IMG/VR virus record: IMGVR_UViG_3300009507_000004
Span: 1 to 33,466 of that record
DNA: 33,466 bases
DNA from: a virus
Direction: 5' to 3' (one strand)
The translations under genes and the position numbers were made by a program. Numbering within the stretch: the stretch's first letter is position 1; every line of letters starts with the position of its first letter. Below are positions 20,791 to 29,745 of the stretch, piece by piece. The notes beneath the pieces were generated by a model that worked only from the letters and a program-made list of their open reading frames with translations, ran no database searches and was not told where the DNA came from.

Positions 20791-21720
20791 TTATGCAGGT
20801 GTGTAAAGTACGATTTCAGCACCGTATGCATATTGCACAGTAGCAGTAAATCTCATAATTACGCGAACATTTTGACTTCCGTCTAAATCTTGCATATCCA
20901 AAACTTTAACCTCATTAGAATCGTTCAACAATCCTGTTCCGAAGAATAAGTTTGTAGATTCAGCAGATACGATGTAGTTAGAAGCCAATCCGTTTGCTAC
21001 GAATACAGGTACTCCGTCAAACATTAAGTCTCCCATTGCTTGATTAGTTCCTTGTCCGTTTACACCGTTTGCACCTACTCCGTTAGCAGCAAAACCACCT
21101 AAAGCACGTACATAAGCACGATATACGTTTTGTGCAACGTACAATTTCAAGTCAGCAGAACCATACAAAGCAGCAGGAATAGCATCAACTACTTTTCCTA
21201 ATTCGTCGATTACGTTTCCTGCGTTGATAGTAGTACCAACTACGTCGATTACATCAGCGTCAGCAGTTGCCAAAGTTACAAGTCCATCGAACTCTCCTTC
21301 GTCCCCGTCAGCACCTTGCCAAATGTTAGATTCCATTTTTGAAGCTACTTTTTCAGCTACGTGAGCAACCAAGAAAGATTGGAAATCGGGTGGCAAAGAA
21401 TCGAAAGCAGAATATCCCATTGAGATCGCGTCCCAATCCGCACGGAAAGGAGTTTTACACAATTCAAGGTTTACTTGAAATTCTTTTGGTGTGATTACTC
21501 TTTCTGTCAAAGTAACATCAGAAGTTGCAGTAAAGTCACAAGAACCGTCAGCAATAAGGTCGCCTGTTGCGATTTTCTTAAGTACTTCTGATTTTTTTAC
21601 GTTTGGTTTTACAGTAATACCACCATTCTCGATAGTGTTACCGCTTAACAATGCAGCAGCGATATAGCCTTGTGCCTTCTCTCCTGCGTAAGTTGTAGTA
21701 ATGTTTGTTGTTGTTGCCAT
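20791..21720 (-). CDS. Major capsid protein
   Basis: 309 residues starting MATTTNITTTYAGEKAQGYI. The N-terminus, then VKKSEVLKKIATGDLIADGS and LCKTPFRADW near 115, and a later ADLKLYVAQNVYRAYVRALG are the conserved blocks of the Bacteroidota phage capsid family, presumed HK97 fold. It follows the protease and scaffold genes and is bounded downstream by a terminator. It has no long N-terminal delta domain, consistent with a separate scaffold. Confidence 0.88.
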   Translation of the reverse strand: MATTTNITTTYAGEKAQGYIAAALLSGNTIENGGITVKPNVKKSEVLKKIATGDLIADGSCDFTATSDVTLTERVITPKEFQVNLELCKTPFRADWDAISMGYSAFDSLPPDFQSFLVAHVAEKVASKMESNIWQGADGDEGEFDGLVTLATADADVIDVVGTTINAGNVIDELGKVVDAIPAALYGSADLKLYVAQNVYRAYVRALGGFAANGVGANGVNGQGTNQAMGDLMFDGVPVFVANGLASNYIVSAESTNLFFGTGLLNDSNEVKVLDMQDLDGSQNVRVIMRFTATVQYAYGAEIVLYTPA

Positions 21721-21745
21721 TTTTTTAAATTTAAACGTTTAATTA

Positions 21746-22327
21746 TTATTTGAATAGTTTGTTATATATAACAGATTTTGTTGTTTTTGGTGCTTTTTGA
21801 GAATACAAGAAAGTGTCTTTTTTAGATGCGTCAGCTTCGGGATTGTGTTTGATTGGTGCAACTTCTTCAGCACTCAATTCAACTTCTTCCTGTACTTCTT
21901 CTTTTACTTCTTCTTTAGACTCAAGTGCCAATTTCAATGCGTCAATTTCTTCTTGCATTTCTTCAATTTTAGCGAAGTGGATTTCTTTTGAAATAGATTC
22001 AACAACTTTTTTAGGTGTTGCAGTTTCAGCTTGCATTTCTTGTTCTTCAACTTTTGCCTCAACAGGTGCTTCTTCTACTTCTTCTTCTTCTTCTTCCTTG
22101 TCTTTGATTTCAGAAATAATTCCTTCTTCAACTACAACAAGAACTTTTCCGTCTTCAAGTTCGTACTCTCCAATAGGTAGAGCAACCTTTTCTTCTTCTG
22201 AAACGATGAAAACCTCGTTTTCTGCTTCAAATGCTTCTGCTTCGATTTCAGTACCGTTTACAAGTTTCATTGTTGCCAACTTAACTTCCATACCTAGCAA
22301 AGCTTTTATTTGGTCGATTTTGTTCAT
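21746..22327 (-). CDS. Scaffold-like acidic protein
   Basis: 193 residues. Starts MNKIDQIKALLGMEVKLATM, a small beta domain to about residue 75 (GEYELEDGKVLVVVEEG), then a very long glutamate-rich, helical region (EEEEEEVEEAPVEAKVEEQE) and basic C-terminus (SQKAPKTTKSVIYNKLFK). The combination of an acidic coiled coil and a basic tail just upstream of the capsid gene fits a scaffold cleaved by the protease. Function is inferred from position and composition. Confidence 0.7.
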   Translation of the reverse strand: MNKIDQIKALLGMEVKLATMKLVNGTEIEAEAFEAENEVFIVSEEEKVALPIGEYELEDGKVLVVVEEGIISEIKDKEEEEEEVEEAPVEAKVEEQEMQAETATPKKVVESISKEIHFAKIEEMQEEIDALKLALESKEEVKEEVQEEVELSAEEVAPIKHNPEADASKKDTFLYSQKAPKTTKSVIYNKLFK

Positions 22328-22383
22328 TTTGTGTGGATTTTATTTAAAACATTAATTAATTACTTTTGTTACAAATTCAGATT

Positions 22384-22536
22384 TTACTCTTGTGTTACTG
22401 TGTAGCTTGATTGATTTTTAAGGTTGCCAATTCCTTGATTGATTAGTTTCCCTTTACAGCAATCTTTTGAGTATTTTTTTCCGTCAGCGCATAAGCACCC
22501 ACGTCTTGAATTTTTAGGACTTGTATAGTTCTCCAT
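22384..22536 (-). CDS. 50-residue CLC/CC mini-protein
   Basis: Starts MENYTSPKNSRRGCLCADGK and continues KYSKDCCKGK, LINQGIG. The pattern C-L-C-x-D-G ... D-C-C-x-G-x-L-x-x-Q-G-I-G recurs in many Bacteroidota phages at this place, usually unannotated. Four cysteines suggest a metal site or disulfide-linked virion component. Its ATG overlaps the TAA of the protease gene by one base (TAATG). Confidence 0.75.
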   Translation of the reverse strand: MENYTSPKNSRRGCLCADGKKYSKDCCKGKLINQGIGNLKNQSSYTVTQE

Positions 22537-23117
22537 TAGTCTTTAAGTATTTCGATTATTTTATTCAATAGTTCTTCTTCTTGTTCTACTTCTGAAAGTT
22601 CTGCCTCCTTTGCAGAAAAACGTCCTTCGATTGATAAACCTAAATACTTACCCTCTTTGATGTCTGCCCAAACCTCGTCATTATCTATCTTCATAACAAC
22701 CGCCCAAGAGCCTTGAACAGCATTCAATCCATAGATAGCTGTTTTGTCTTTTTCTACATCTTCAACTATCCACGATTCAATCACAGAAACCCCGTCTGTT
22801 TTTTCTTCGTGTTCTAAGGTAGCATTGTTGTTGTTTAGATTTTTGAAATACAATTCAGACGCTTTTCTTACCGTTTCTTTTGAGAATACGATATTATATT
22901 CTTCGCCTTTAGAGTTACGTCTGTAAATCTCCTTATCGGGAATAAGAGCCAAAGAAACAACGATACGTTTTTCTTCATCTAAAGTTTTTAATTCTACCTT
23001 TTGCTTTGACAATGCTACGAAGTTCTCCTCGATTGCAGGAGTATGAACCAAGCTAATAGCTTTGATTCCGTCCGTCGATTCGTTTTCGTCTATGATTAAT
23101 TCAACTAATGGAAGCAT
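22536..23117 (-). CDS. XkdF-like prohead protease
   Basis: 193 residues starting MLPLVELIIDENESTDGIKA. The block ISLVHTPAIEENFVALS is the hallmark of the XkdF family (PBSX element), described as a putative serine protease. RRNSKGEEYNIVFSKETVRK, then ATLEHEEKTDGVSVIESWIV and GKYLGLSIEGRF follow, with H-x-E and E/S residues as candidate catalytic sites. It would cut the scaffold during head maturation. The leader is CGTTTTAAAATAAAATAAATATG. Located directly before scaffold and capsid genes. Confidence 0.85.
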   Translation of the reverse strand: MLPLVELIIDENESTDGIKAISLVHTPAIEENFVALSKQKVELKTLDEEKRIVVSLALIPDKEIYRRNSKGEEYNIVFSKETVRKASELYFKNLNNNNATLEHEEKTDGVSVIESWIVEDVEKDKTAIYGLNAVQGSWAVVMKIDNDEVWADIKEGKYLGLSIEGRFSAKEAELSEVEQEEELLNKIIEILKD

Positions 23118-23155
23118 ATTTATTTTATTTTAAAACGTTATTTACTACTTTTTGT

Positions 23156-24982
23156 TTATAGTGATGCACCTTCAACAATGTTTCTGTCTAAACTCTGTGC
23201 AGTTGTTACATCGTTGGAAACCACGAATGCCTTTATAGGTTGCTGTGATTGTGAGCCTATCGCTTCGGCTAGTTGGTTAGTTTCGCTGCTTCCTACGATA
23301 TTAAAACTTGGTGCTTGAACTGTTGGCGCAGGCACAGAAATAGAAGGCGCACTTCCGCCACCTTTAGCGAAACTTGGTGCTTTTGGTTCTTTTGTTGATG
23401 TTATTTTTTTAACATTAGCCAAACCGCTTGCAATAATACCCGCAGCACCTACATATCCAAAAATACCACCCTGTGCAAATGCCTTTGTAGCACCTGCGTA
23501 AGTGTCTTGGATAGCTTGAACTACTGCAATCCCCTTACCGAATTTAGAGTTTTCTCCTACAATGCTAGCAATAGTTCCCAAAGCCTTTGAGGTTTCAGCA
23601 GTTTTTGCGTCTGCCAAATCTCTATCAATTTGCTTTTGCTTTGCGCTGTTTTCTTTTTGAAAAGCCAAGAGTTCGTTGTTGGCATCTTGGAATGCTTGTG
23701 TACCCTCTTTGTACGAATCTCTCTTTGCGGTTAAAAGGTCTGTTTGTATTTGTTTTTCTTGTTCCGCTACATCTTTTAATACTTGTAGTTTATAGTATTC
23801 GTTTTCTATAAGTTCAGCATTCGCTTCAAGTTGCGTTACGTTTCTTTCTCCTTCTGCTTGTATTTGTGAATTTGTTAATTCCAAAGATTCTTTTTGCAAA
23901 GCAACTTCGTTGGATTTCTGCTCACTTCTAAATCCTTCTATTTGAGCCAACACTCCTAGCCTATTAGTTTGTGCTTCTATTAGTGCTATTTGATTCTCAT
24001 CGTTTCCGTTCTTTTCAAATTGAGCCTGTGCTGCCGCTAGAATAGCATCGGCTTGCTTTATCATAGCTTCTTCTTGCTTCTCTAAAACCTCGCCAAGTTT
24101 TTCGTTCGCCTTTACTCGTTCGTCTATTGTTAAAAGGTCGTTATCTCTGATTTGTCTTTGCTTTTCAGCTTGTCGGTCGTAGGTTTCAATAAGTTTAGTT
24201 TGTTCAGCTTGTGCTTTTTCTGACGACTTTGTAAGTTGCACATTGGTCTTTGCTGATTCTATCGCTGCCGATACGCTAACTTTACCAAGCGTTTCTATTA
24301 CCTCTGAAGTTATGCCGCCTATTTCTTTAGCCGCACTCGCTGCATTCTCTGCTATGTCTGTAACTGCTAAAATAACAGAGGTACTAACACCCGATAAACT
24401 TTCTTTTGTTTCTTTTATAGATTCATTTAATTCCTTTATTTTAGTAGGGTCTTTGTCGCCAAAAAATGATTTTTCCCAAGCAAGTTGAGCTTCTTGCAAT
24501 GCTAGCTTAATAGTGAAAAATGTGGCTTTAAGTGGTGCTAGAGCTATATCAATTAAACCATTAATAACTTTTTTTAGAGATTCAAATCTACCTGTCGACT
24601 CTGTGATAGCTTCGTAAACTTCAATAGTGCTATTAACAAGGTCATTGAATACTATTGAAATAGTTTCAAAAGTAACAGCGAATAAATCAGCCACTTTCTG
24701 ATTGCTTTCAAAAACTTCTTTCAAAGTAGTTAACAACCCAACGATTATACCAATACCTGCAGCTTTTATAGCTATACCAAGTCCTTTAAAAGCCTTACCG
24801 ATACCCTTAACACCTTTCTCTGTGTTCTTGGCAGATTCTTCTATGTTATCAATGCTATCCTTCGATTCCTTTCCCAAGTCATCAACTGAATCAGTTAGCT
24901 TTTCAATAGCTTTCGCTAATTTATCAACGTTGCCCTCTGCCTTGCCTGTTTCGGCATCTATTATAATAGTTTCTTTTATCAT
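23156..24982 (-). CDS. Tail tape measure protein
   Basis: 608 residues. Coiled-coil N-terminus (VDKLAKAIEKLTDSVDDLGK), hydrophobic segments at about 70-95 and 480-520 (IGKAFKGLGIAIKAAGIGII), long helical repeats rich in Q/E/K, and a low-complexity alanine/proline end. This is the classic tape-measure composition. At about 0.15 nm per residue a 608-residue tape predicts a tail near 90 nm. The tail chaperones are not next door but 4.5 kb upstream. Its ATG overlaps the TGA of a 46-residue ORF. Confidence 0.85.
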   Translation of the reverse strand: MIKETIIIDAETGKAEGNVDKLAKAIEKLTDSVDDLGKESKDSIDNIEESAKNTEKGVKGIGKAFKGLGIAIKAAGIGIIVGLLTTLKEVFESNQKVADLFAVTFETISIVFNDLVNSTIEVYEAITESTGRFESLKKVINGLIDIALAPLKATFFTIKLALQEAQLAWEKSFFGDKDPTKIKELNESIKETKESLSGVSTSVILAVTDIAENAASAAKEIGGITSEVIETLGKVSVSAAIESAKTNVQLTKSSEKAQAEQTKLIETYDRQAEKQRQIRDNDLLTIDERVKANEKLGEVLEKQEEAMIKQADAILAAAQAQFEKNGNDENQIALIEAQTNRLGVLAQIEGFRSEQKSNEVALQKESLELTNSQIQAEGERNVTQLEANAELIENEYYKLQVLKDVAEQEKQIQTDLLTAKRDSYKEGTQAFQDANNELLAFQKENSAKQKQIDRDLADAKTAETSKALGTIASIVGENSKFGKGIAVVQAIQDTYAGATKAFAQGGIFGYVGAAGIIASGLANVKKITSTKEPKAPSFAKGGGSAPSISVPAPTVQAPSFNIVGSSETNQLAEAIGSQSQQPIKAFVVSNDVTTAQSLDRNIVEGASL

Positions 24983-25119
24983 TTCTTGTATTTTCTTTTT
25001 CGGTTCATTTGCTTAATTCCCTCTTGCATAGTCAAAGGAAGCCTGTTCTTCCCTTTTGCTATTTCTATTTCTTCGCACTCGTTGAAATAGTCGTATTTGT
25101 TTAATAACTTAAAAATCAT
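24979..25119 (-). CDS. 46-residue basic mini-protein before tape measure
   Basis: Starts MIFKLLNKYDYFNECEEIEI and ends in a very basic RKRKYKK. Both ends overlap neighbours as ATGA (25116-25119 with the tail protein stop, 24979-24982 with the tape measure start), so it is a real coupled cistron although short. It lies where a tail chaperone would normally be. Function unknown. Confidence 0.75.
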   Translation of the reverse strand: MIFKLLNKYDYFNECEEIEIAKGKNRLPLTMQEGIKQMNRKRKYKK

Positions 25120-27272
25120 ACTTCATTTAATAGTTCTATATCACTCTCTCCTGTTTGTAGGTTTGTTGTGATGCTGTTAATCTTATACCTATGTCCTGCG
25201 ATTATAAACTCGTCTGCTAGGGTGTGTTTTAACACTATTTTAAGGGGCAAAAAAGCCTTTACTTTAGTTATTCTTCTCTTTTCATTAAAAACGTCTTGAA
25301 TATAGTTTCTGTATCTGTCTTGGAACAAACTATTGTCATTCGTTGAAGCTGTCCATTCGTTTAGTTCAGAATAAAAATTTATGCTCTCCTGTCCTGTGTT
25401 TGTTTGAAAGTTTCTTTGGTTAGAAGGCATAAAAATTGATACTGTTATTTCGCTATGCGTTGTCGTTGTATCTCTAAAACTTATACTTGCGGGATTTTGC
25501 AAAGAAGCATAATGCAACAGAGGTTGTCCGATATAAGGCTCTTGGCTATCATCTGCAAAAAACCCGTACATAATATTCTTTGTTTCTAGCGTATTATCGT
25601 CTGTCAGTCTTTCGTAAACCATTTTTTCAAAAGGTACTTCAACCTTGTACTCCTGTCCTACCCAATTATTCGGATTCTCTCCTTTGTATTCTAATGTCGC
25701 AAACTCTCTGTTTTGTAGTTGTTCAAATTTAGAAGCCAATAGCGTCTTGTGTCCTTTAAATCTAAAGTTGATTTGTTTGTAAGGCAAAGCGATATTTACA
25801 GAACTTGAATTTACATCAACATATTGCGTAATATCGTAATCAGTTCCCCCCGAATAAAAGCTGTCTAATGTTTGTACTTTTATAGTACCGTCATCTTCAA
25901 CGTATGCTGTCAAGTTCCAAAGTTTCCACAATCCTGTCAAGAAATCTAATACTTTCATTTTAGGAAGTTGTTGTGTAGGTAGCCAAGAAAATTTTTCTTC
26001 AATAACGTTTGCAATGGTGTTGCTACGAGCAAAACACAAACCACAATCTCCTATATTAATGTAGCTGCTTCCATTCCAATAAAATATATCTGCGTCTATT
26101 GTTATATCTCCAACTCCAAAAGTCAAGGTTTCTGCTGCTTTTAATTTAACAGTATATGAGCCTACTCTCGTAGTACCTACTTGTTCCGAAAAAGTGTTTC
26201 CACCTGTTACGCCTTCTACTGAATCCAAAAGCGTTTGCACTCCTGTTGCTGTGTCTGTGAAATACAAATAAGCGTTGTACGGAATATTATTGTCATCGGG
26301 ATTAATATCTATGCTGTAAGAATACGAAACTTGGTTAGTTCCACCTCCCACTTCATAATCTCCCACAGTTGTAAATCCGTCAGAATTTGGACTTATAGTA
26401 TAAAAGTTTCCGTCCTGTGAACCACTTGCAATCGCACCTGCTGTTGTGTTTATGTTTGAAATATAAATAGAGTACAAACGAACCCCTGTCGAATAATCCG
26501 CTTCGGCTTCGCCTTTCTTTCGGTGCATAAGCATCATAAGACTAGAATAGGCTGTATTTGTGTACGTAAAAAAGTCATCTGAAAAAGTGATATTGTATTT
26601 TTCTTCGATAGCTTTTACAATTACATAAACCGCAATGCTGTATTTTAAGTCTTTCCAATAAACTCCGTGTTCGTGAACTTGTCCTCCTCCCGTGTGATAC
26701 CATAAATTACCGTCAGTTTCCGTGTTTGCAGTACTATTGTAGTACAATCTATTTACACAAGAAATCAAAGGCGTTTTTATAACACCTGCATAAGTTACTG
26801 AATTTATAGTAAAGTCAGTATTACCACCTTTTAAATTGTCTTTTACGTTTGCTGTGCTGTATTCTTTTTCAAAGTTATCCAACCAATCCAAATCAGAAAG
26901 TAAATCCTCTCCTATCAAGTCTTTTAAGTCTGATAAATCTCCGAAGAATGTAACACGATAAGCGTTCGGTTTGTTATCTTTTAAATCAACCCCCTCTAGT
27001 TTTATATTTCCTTTCTTGAAATCAACACCGTTCAGCTTAATGCTTCCGCTTGTTTTTAGTCTAGCATCAAACCCTCCTACAATGTCAAAATTATAATAGT
27101 GTTTAAATATCTTGTTGTTTGTTTTGGAAGCAGGAATAGTAAATGTTTTGGTAAAGTCAGTAAACACCTTTGCCACATCTTTAACGTTCTGAATTGACTG
27201 CGTCAAAGAAATGGTTTCGTCCTTAAAAAGTTCAACCCTTTCGCTTCCTATGAATAACTGTACTTGTTGCAT
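25116..27272 (-). CDS. Large tail structural protein (baseplate/distal tail)
   Basis: 718 residues starting MQQVQLFIGSERVELFKDET. The N-terminal part (VKDVAKVFTDFTKTFTIPAS, then IKLNGVDFKKGNIKLEGV) matches the large tail protein of Bacteroidota siphoviruses. Middle with beta-rich repeats and a cysteine pair (GDCGLCF), C-terminal LQTGESDIELLNEV. Likely part of the baseplate or tail tip. Starts one base after the previous gene stop. Confidence 0.7.
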   Translation of the reverse strand: MQQVQLFIGSERVELFKDETISLTQSIQNVKDVAKVFTDFTKTFTIPASKTNNKIFKHYYNFDIVGGFDARLKTSGSIKLNGVDFKKGNIKLEGVDLKDNKPNAYRVTFFGDLSDLKDLIGEDLLSDLDWLDNFEKEYSTANVKDNLKGGNTDFTINSVTYAGVIKTPLISCVNRLYYNSTANTETDGNLWYHTGGGQVHEHGVYWKDLKYSIAVYVIVKAIEEKYNITFSDDFFTYTNTAYSSLMMLMHRKKGEAEADYSTGVRLYSIYISNINTTAGAIASGSQDGNFYTISPNSDGFTTVGDYEVGGGTNQVSYSYSIDINPDDNNIPYNAYLYFTDTATGVQTLLDSVEGVTGGNTFSEQVGTTRVGSYTVKLKAAETLTFGVGDITIDADIFYWNGSSYINIGDCGLCFARSNTIANVIEEKFSWLPTQQLPKMKVLDFLTGLWKLWNLTAYVEDDGTIKVQTLDSFYSGGTDYDITQYVDVNSSSVNIALPYKQINFRFKGHKTLLASKFEQLQNREFATLEYKGENPNNWVGQEYKVEVPFEKMVYERLTDDNTLETKNIMYGFFADDSQEPYIGQPLLHYASLQNPASISFRDTTTTHSEITVSIFMPSNQRNFQTNTGQESINFYSELNEWTASTNDNSLFQDRYRNYIQDVFNEKRRITKVKAFLPLKIVLKHTLADEFIIAGHRYKINSITTNLQTGESDIELLNEV

Positions 27273-28397
27273 TTATCTTATATTGTTTATAATATCGTTA
27301 CTAAATTCTACGTTTATTTCGTATGAAATTAACTTGTCATTTAATTGGTCTTTGAATGTCAAAGAACTAGAAGTAATATTTATAGGTAATATATTATTTT
27401 CGTAATTAATCCAAACCTGTTCAGATAAAAGAAGTTGTTTAAAGACTTCGTTGTATTCTTCTGCATAGAATCCCGAGTTCAAAGTCAAAGATTCATTTCC
27501 TTGTTTGTTTAATATTCTTTTTTGGTGGCTATTTATAGAATAGCTTCCGTCTGTTACAATATTAGATTTGTAAGTTTCTTGTTTTGTACCCATTGACAAA
27601 GTAGAGCGTTTGAAAAACCATAAATCTTGCAATGCACCGTATTTATTTACAAATGTAAGTTTGTAAGTTTGATGCAAACATTCTTCAATTTCTTTTATGG
27701 TTATTATTTCCGTGCCTGAAATACTGCTAACTTGTATTTTGTCAGCGTCTAAATTGCCATAAAAATCGTTTGCTATATCTTGAACACAACTAAAGGCTTC
27801 GATAGTTCCACCGTCTGCGATTACTCTTGTATAAAAAGCATCTGAATCCAAAGAAGAATTTGAAACGTATTGTATCGCATCTGTTGATTCGCTAGAACTT
27901 ATGAGTCTTTTTTGAAGTATTATTTCTCCATTATTGAAGTATGTTACGTCTGTGTTTTCTGTTACGTGTACAGGAATTGTTATGTTAGCGTAGTCGTTCG
28001 TTTGAATGAAGCTATTTGATTGCAGTACAGTAGAATCATTTTGTGGATTAGAACCCTCTGAAAAATACCCGTAACCGTCGAAGCCTGTAAGCTGTACAAA
28101 AGCATCAGCAGGTTGCATTGTGTTCTGTAACGTTCTAGTTATTTGATAATCTACCCAAACAGTCGAAGAAGTGTAAGACCCGTCGAAAGTTGTTTCAACG
28201 TAATCTTTTACAAGTTCTGAAATCTCAAACGTGATTTTTTGTGATAAGCTTACTGCAGAGGTGTTTATAGTGTATTTTATCGAACCCCTGTCCGTGGTTT
28301 GTGTGCCTGTGTAAATATACAATTCTAATTTAGCAGAAGTCAAATACTGTTCTGCTATGTGAATGTAGTAAGGACTGCGAACGTTTATTTTGCCCAT
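27273..28397 (-). CDS. Tail structural protein
   Basis: 374 residues starting MGKINVRSPYYIHIAEQYLT. Beta-rich throughout. The first 120 residues (SAKLELYIYTGTQTTDRGSI) recall a Bacteroidota tail protein placed before the large tail protein, which I would call a tail-tip or minor tail protein. Leader GTTTTAAAATAAAAACAATG, late type. Function by position. Confidence 0.7.
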   Translation of the reverse strand: MGKINVRSPYYIHIAEQYLTSAKLELYIYTGTQTTDRGSIKYTINTSAVSLSQKITFEISELVKDYVETTFDGSYTSSTVWVDYQITRTLQNTMQPADAFVQLTGFDGYGYFSEGSNPQNDSTVLQSNSFIQTNDYANITIPVHVTENTDVTYFNNGEIILQKRLISSSESTDAIQYVSNSSLDSDAFYTRVIADGGTIEAFSCVQDIANDFYGNLDADKIQVSSISGTEIITIKEIEECLHQTYKLTFVNKYGALQDLWFFKRSTLSMGTKQETYKSNIVTDGSYSINSHQKRILNKQGNESLTLNSGFYAEEYNEVFKQLLLSEQVWINYENNILPINITSSSLTFKDQLNDKLISYEINVEFSNDIINNIR

Positions 28398-28437
28398 TGT
28401 TTTTATTTTAAAACAACAAACAAAGTACTATGTTAAA

Positions 28438-28965
28438 TTACTTTTTAGTGAAGCCAAAAAACTGACCAATGTCTAAACCAAAAGATTCAATCAATTCGCT
28501 AGGGAGGTTTTTAAATGCCTTTGCAAATGGTTTAGTGAAGAACATCGTAGGCTTAATTCCTTGCGCAAATACAGAACGCTGAACCATAAACGCAATACTT
28601 CTGTAATTACCTTTTTTAAACCTACCTTTTTCGTCCCTTAATCTTAACTTTTTCAACTTGACCCACGGAAGTATATATTTCAATGGTGGCATCTTTTGCT
28701 TAAACGAATAAGGCGACATTCCACCCTTCTGCGTTCCGTTATTTACAAGGTTTGGATTAGAACCTCTCACACCTCTATCGACAAACATACCGTATTCCTC
28801 CATTACAAAGGACAGGCTAAACGATTGCTTGTGAACCTTTAAGTCATACCCTATTGAGTCATAAAGTCCGTTAGAAGCTCTCTTTTTGCCCCTAGTAAGG
28901 TTTGCACGTGATTGAGATACTACGTGTTTAGCAAATCGCTGAAGTGCTTTCTGTGTTTCTAACAT
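28438..28965 (-). CDS. HK97 gp10-like tail completion protein
   Basis: 175 residues starting MLETQKALQRFAKHVVSQSR. The segment ALTRGKKRASNGLYDSIGYD then VEEYGMFVDRGVRG and GMSPYSFKQKMPPLKYILPW match the HK97 gp10 family, which finishes the tail top or forms the head-tail joining ring. Strongly basic. The start overlaps the stop of the upstream gene by 7 bases. Confidence 0.8.
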   Translation of the reverse strand: MLETQKALQRFAKHVVSQSRANLTRGKKRASNGLYDSIGYDLKVHKQSFSLSFVMEEYGMFVDRGVRGSNPNLVNNGTQKGGMSPYSFKQKMPPLKYILPWVKLKKLRLRDEKGRFKKGNYRSIAFMVQRSVFAQGIKPTMFFTKPFAKAFKNLPSELIESFGLDIGQFFGFTKK

Positions 28966-29417
28966 ATTGTTATTTCATTCGGAATAACTACGTTAAAGGT
29001 CGCAGTCCAACCCGCTACTTTGTTATCGAATCTATCAACAAAAGGCTCTAGGGATATTTCTCCGTCTAGTTGGTATTTCTCTCTGTACAGGTCGCCACGT
29101 TTCAACATAGCACCAACACGATTGGCAACAGCAAGCTGCGTATTAAGAACGTCCTGCTCGTTATCGTTACCTACAAATTCATCAACTGTGTCATCTTTAG
29201 ATTCGTCCACTAAATCCATACAAAGCAAAGAGATATTAAACAAAAGAGTTTGACCTCTATCGACTACATTGTTTACAATGAAATGCGATAATGGAAATAT
29301 TGTTTGCTTGTTTAAATCAACCTCAAAGATATTTCCGTATGTTACTGTATTGACAAACGGGTCTTTTAATAGTTCGTCTTTTAGCTTGTCTGTAAGGTTG
29401 TAAAATCCTTGTGCCAT
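28959..29417 (-). CDS. Tail/neck structural protein
   Basis: 152 residues, MAQGFYNLTDKLKDELLKDP. Conserved Bacteroidota phage pattern VNTVTYGNIFEVDLNKQTIF, LSHFIVNNV and FNISLLCMDLVDESKDD. Presumably a tail terminator or neck ring protein since it pairs with the gp10-like gene. Leader GTTTTAAAATAAAAACAAAATG follows a terminator-like hairpin. Confidence 0.75.
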   Translation of the reverse strand: MAQGFYNLTDKLKDELLKDPFVNTVTYGNIFEVDLNKQTIFPLSHFIVNNVVDRGQTLLFNISLLCMDLVDESKDDTVDEFVGNDNEQDVLNTQLAVANRVGAMLKRGDLYREKYQLDGEISLEPFVDRFDNKVAGWTATFNVVIPNEITIC

Positions 29418-29438
29418 TTTGTTTTTATTTTAAAACAT

Positions 29439-29465
29439 AAAAAAACCCCTATTGTTAAATAGAGG
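29439..29465 (-). terminator. Terminator after tail chaperone genes
   Basis: Minus strand CCTCTATT pairs with AATAGGGG (one G-U) around a TAAC loop, followed by TTTTTTT. It lies 14 bp after the stop of the frameshift product and before the 29417 gene. Confidence 0.85.
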
Positions 29466-29478
29466 TCTTGGTTGTGGT

Positions 29479-29745
29479 TTAAGTATTAAAACTCTTTTTG
29501 ATTTTTCTATTCTCGAATTCTGTTTTGTCTTTTAAATAAGCTAGATACAAATAACAAGCTTGTAAAGGGTAACGTGAAACGGGAGTTCCTATTTCTACTC
29601 CGATAATTCTTTGAACTTTCTCATCAGCGAGTGCAACTGCTTCTTCGTAATTTCCCCACTTTTTAGCAAATCCCTTGACTCCTTCTCCAACTCCTCCTCC
29701 AAATAGTTCGGGATAGCTTTCAGCAATCCGTTGGTTAAATTGTAA
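29479..29745 (-). CDS. Tail chaperone frameshift product (second frame)
   Basis: In the -1 frame from the T9 run (29744-29752) an open frame of 88 codons extends past the stop of the 206-residue gene. It reads LQFNQRIAESYPELFGGGVG, then EGVKGFAKKWGNYEEAVALA and LQACYLYLAYLKDKTEFENR, ending KIKKSFNT. The block FxKKWGxY...CxxYLxxxKDKTExExxxIKK is familiar from Flavobacteriia phage tail chaperones. No start codon of its own is plausible, because a TAG in this frame lies just upstream of the slip site. It is the C-terminal part of a fusion of about 245 residues, like lambda gpGT. Confidence 0.85.
   Translation of the reverse strand, partial: LQFNQRIAESYPELFGGGVGEGVKGFAKKWGNYEEAVALADEKVQRIIGVEIGTPVSRYPLQACYLYLAYLKDKTEFENRKIKKSFNT

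Noticed and set aside
21813-22355. 180-residue plus-strand ORF rich in serine and alanine
   Set aside because: It is the antisense of the glutamate-rich scaffold-like gene; repeated GAA/GAG codons give TTC/CTC/TCT serine-rich strings on the other strand.
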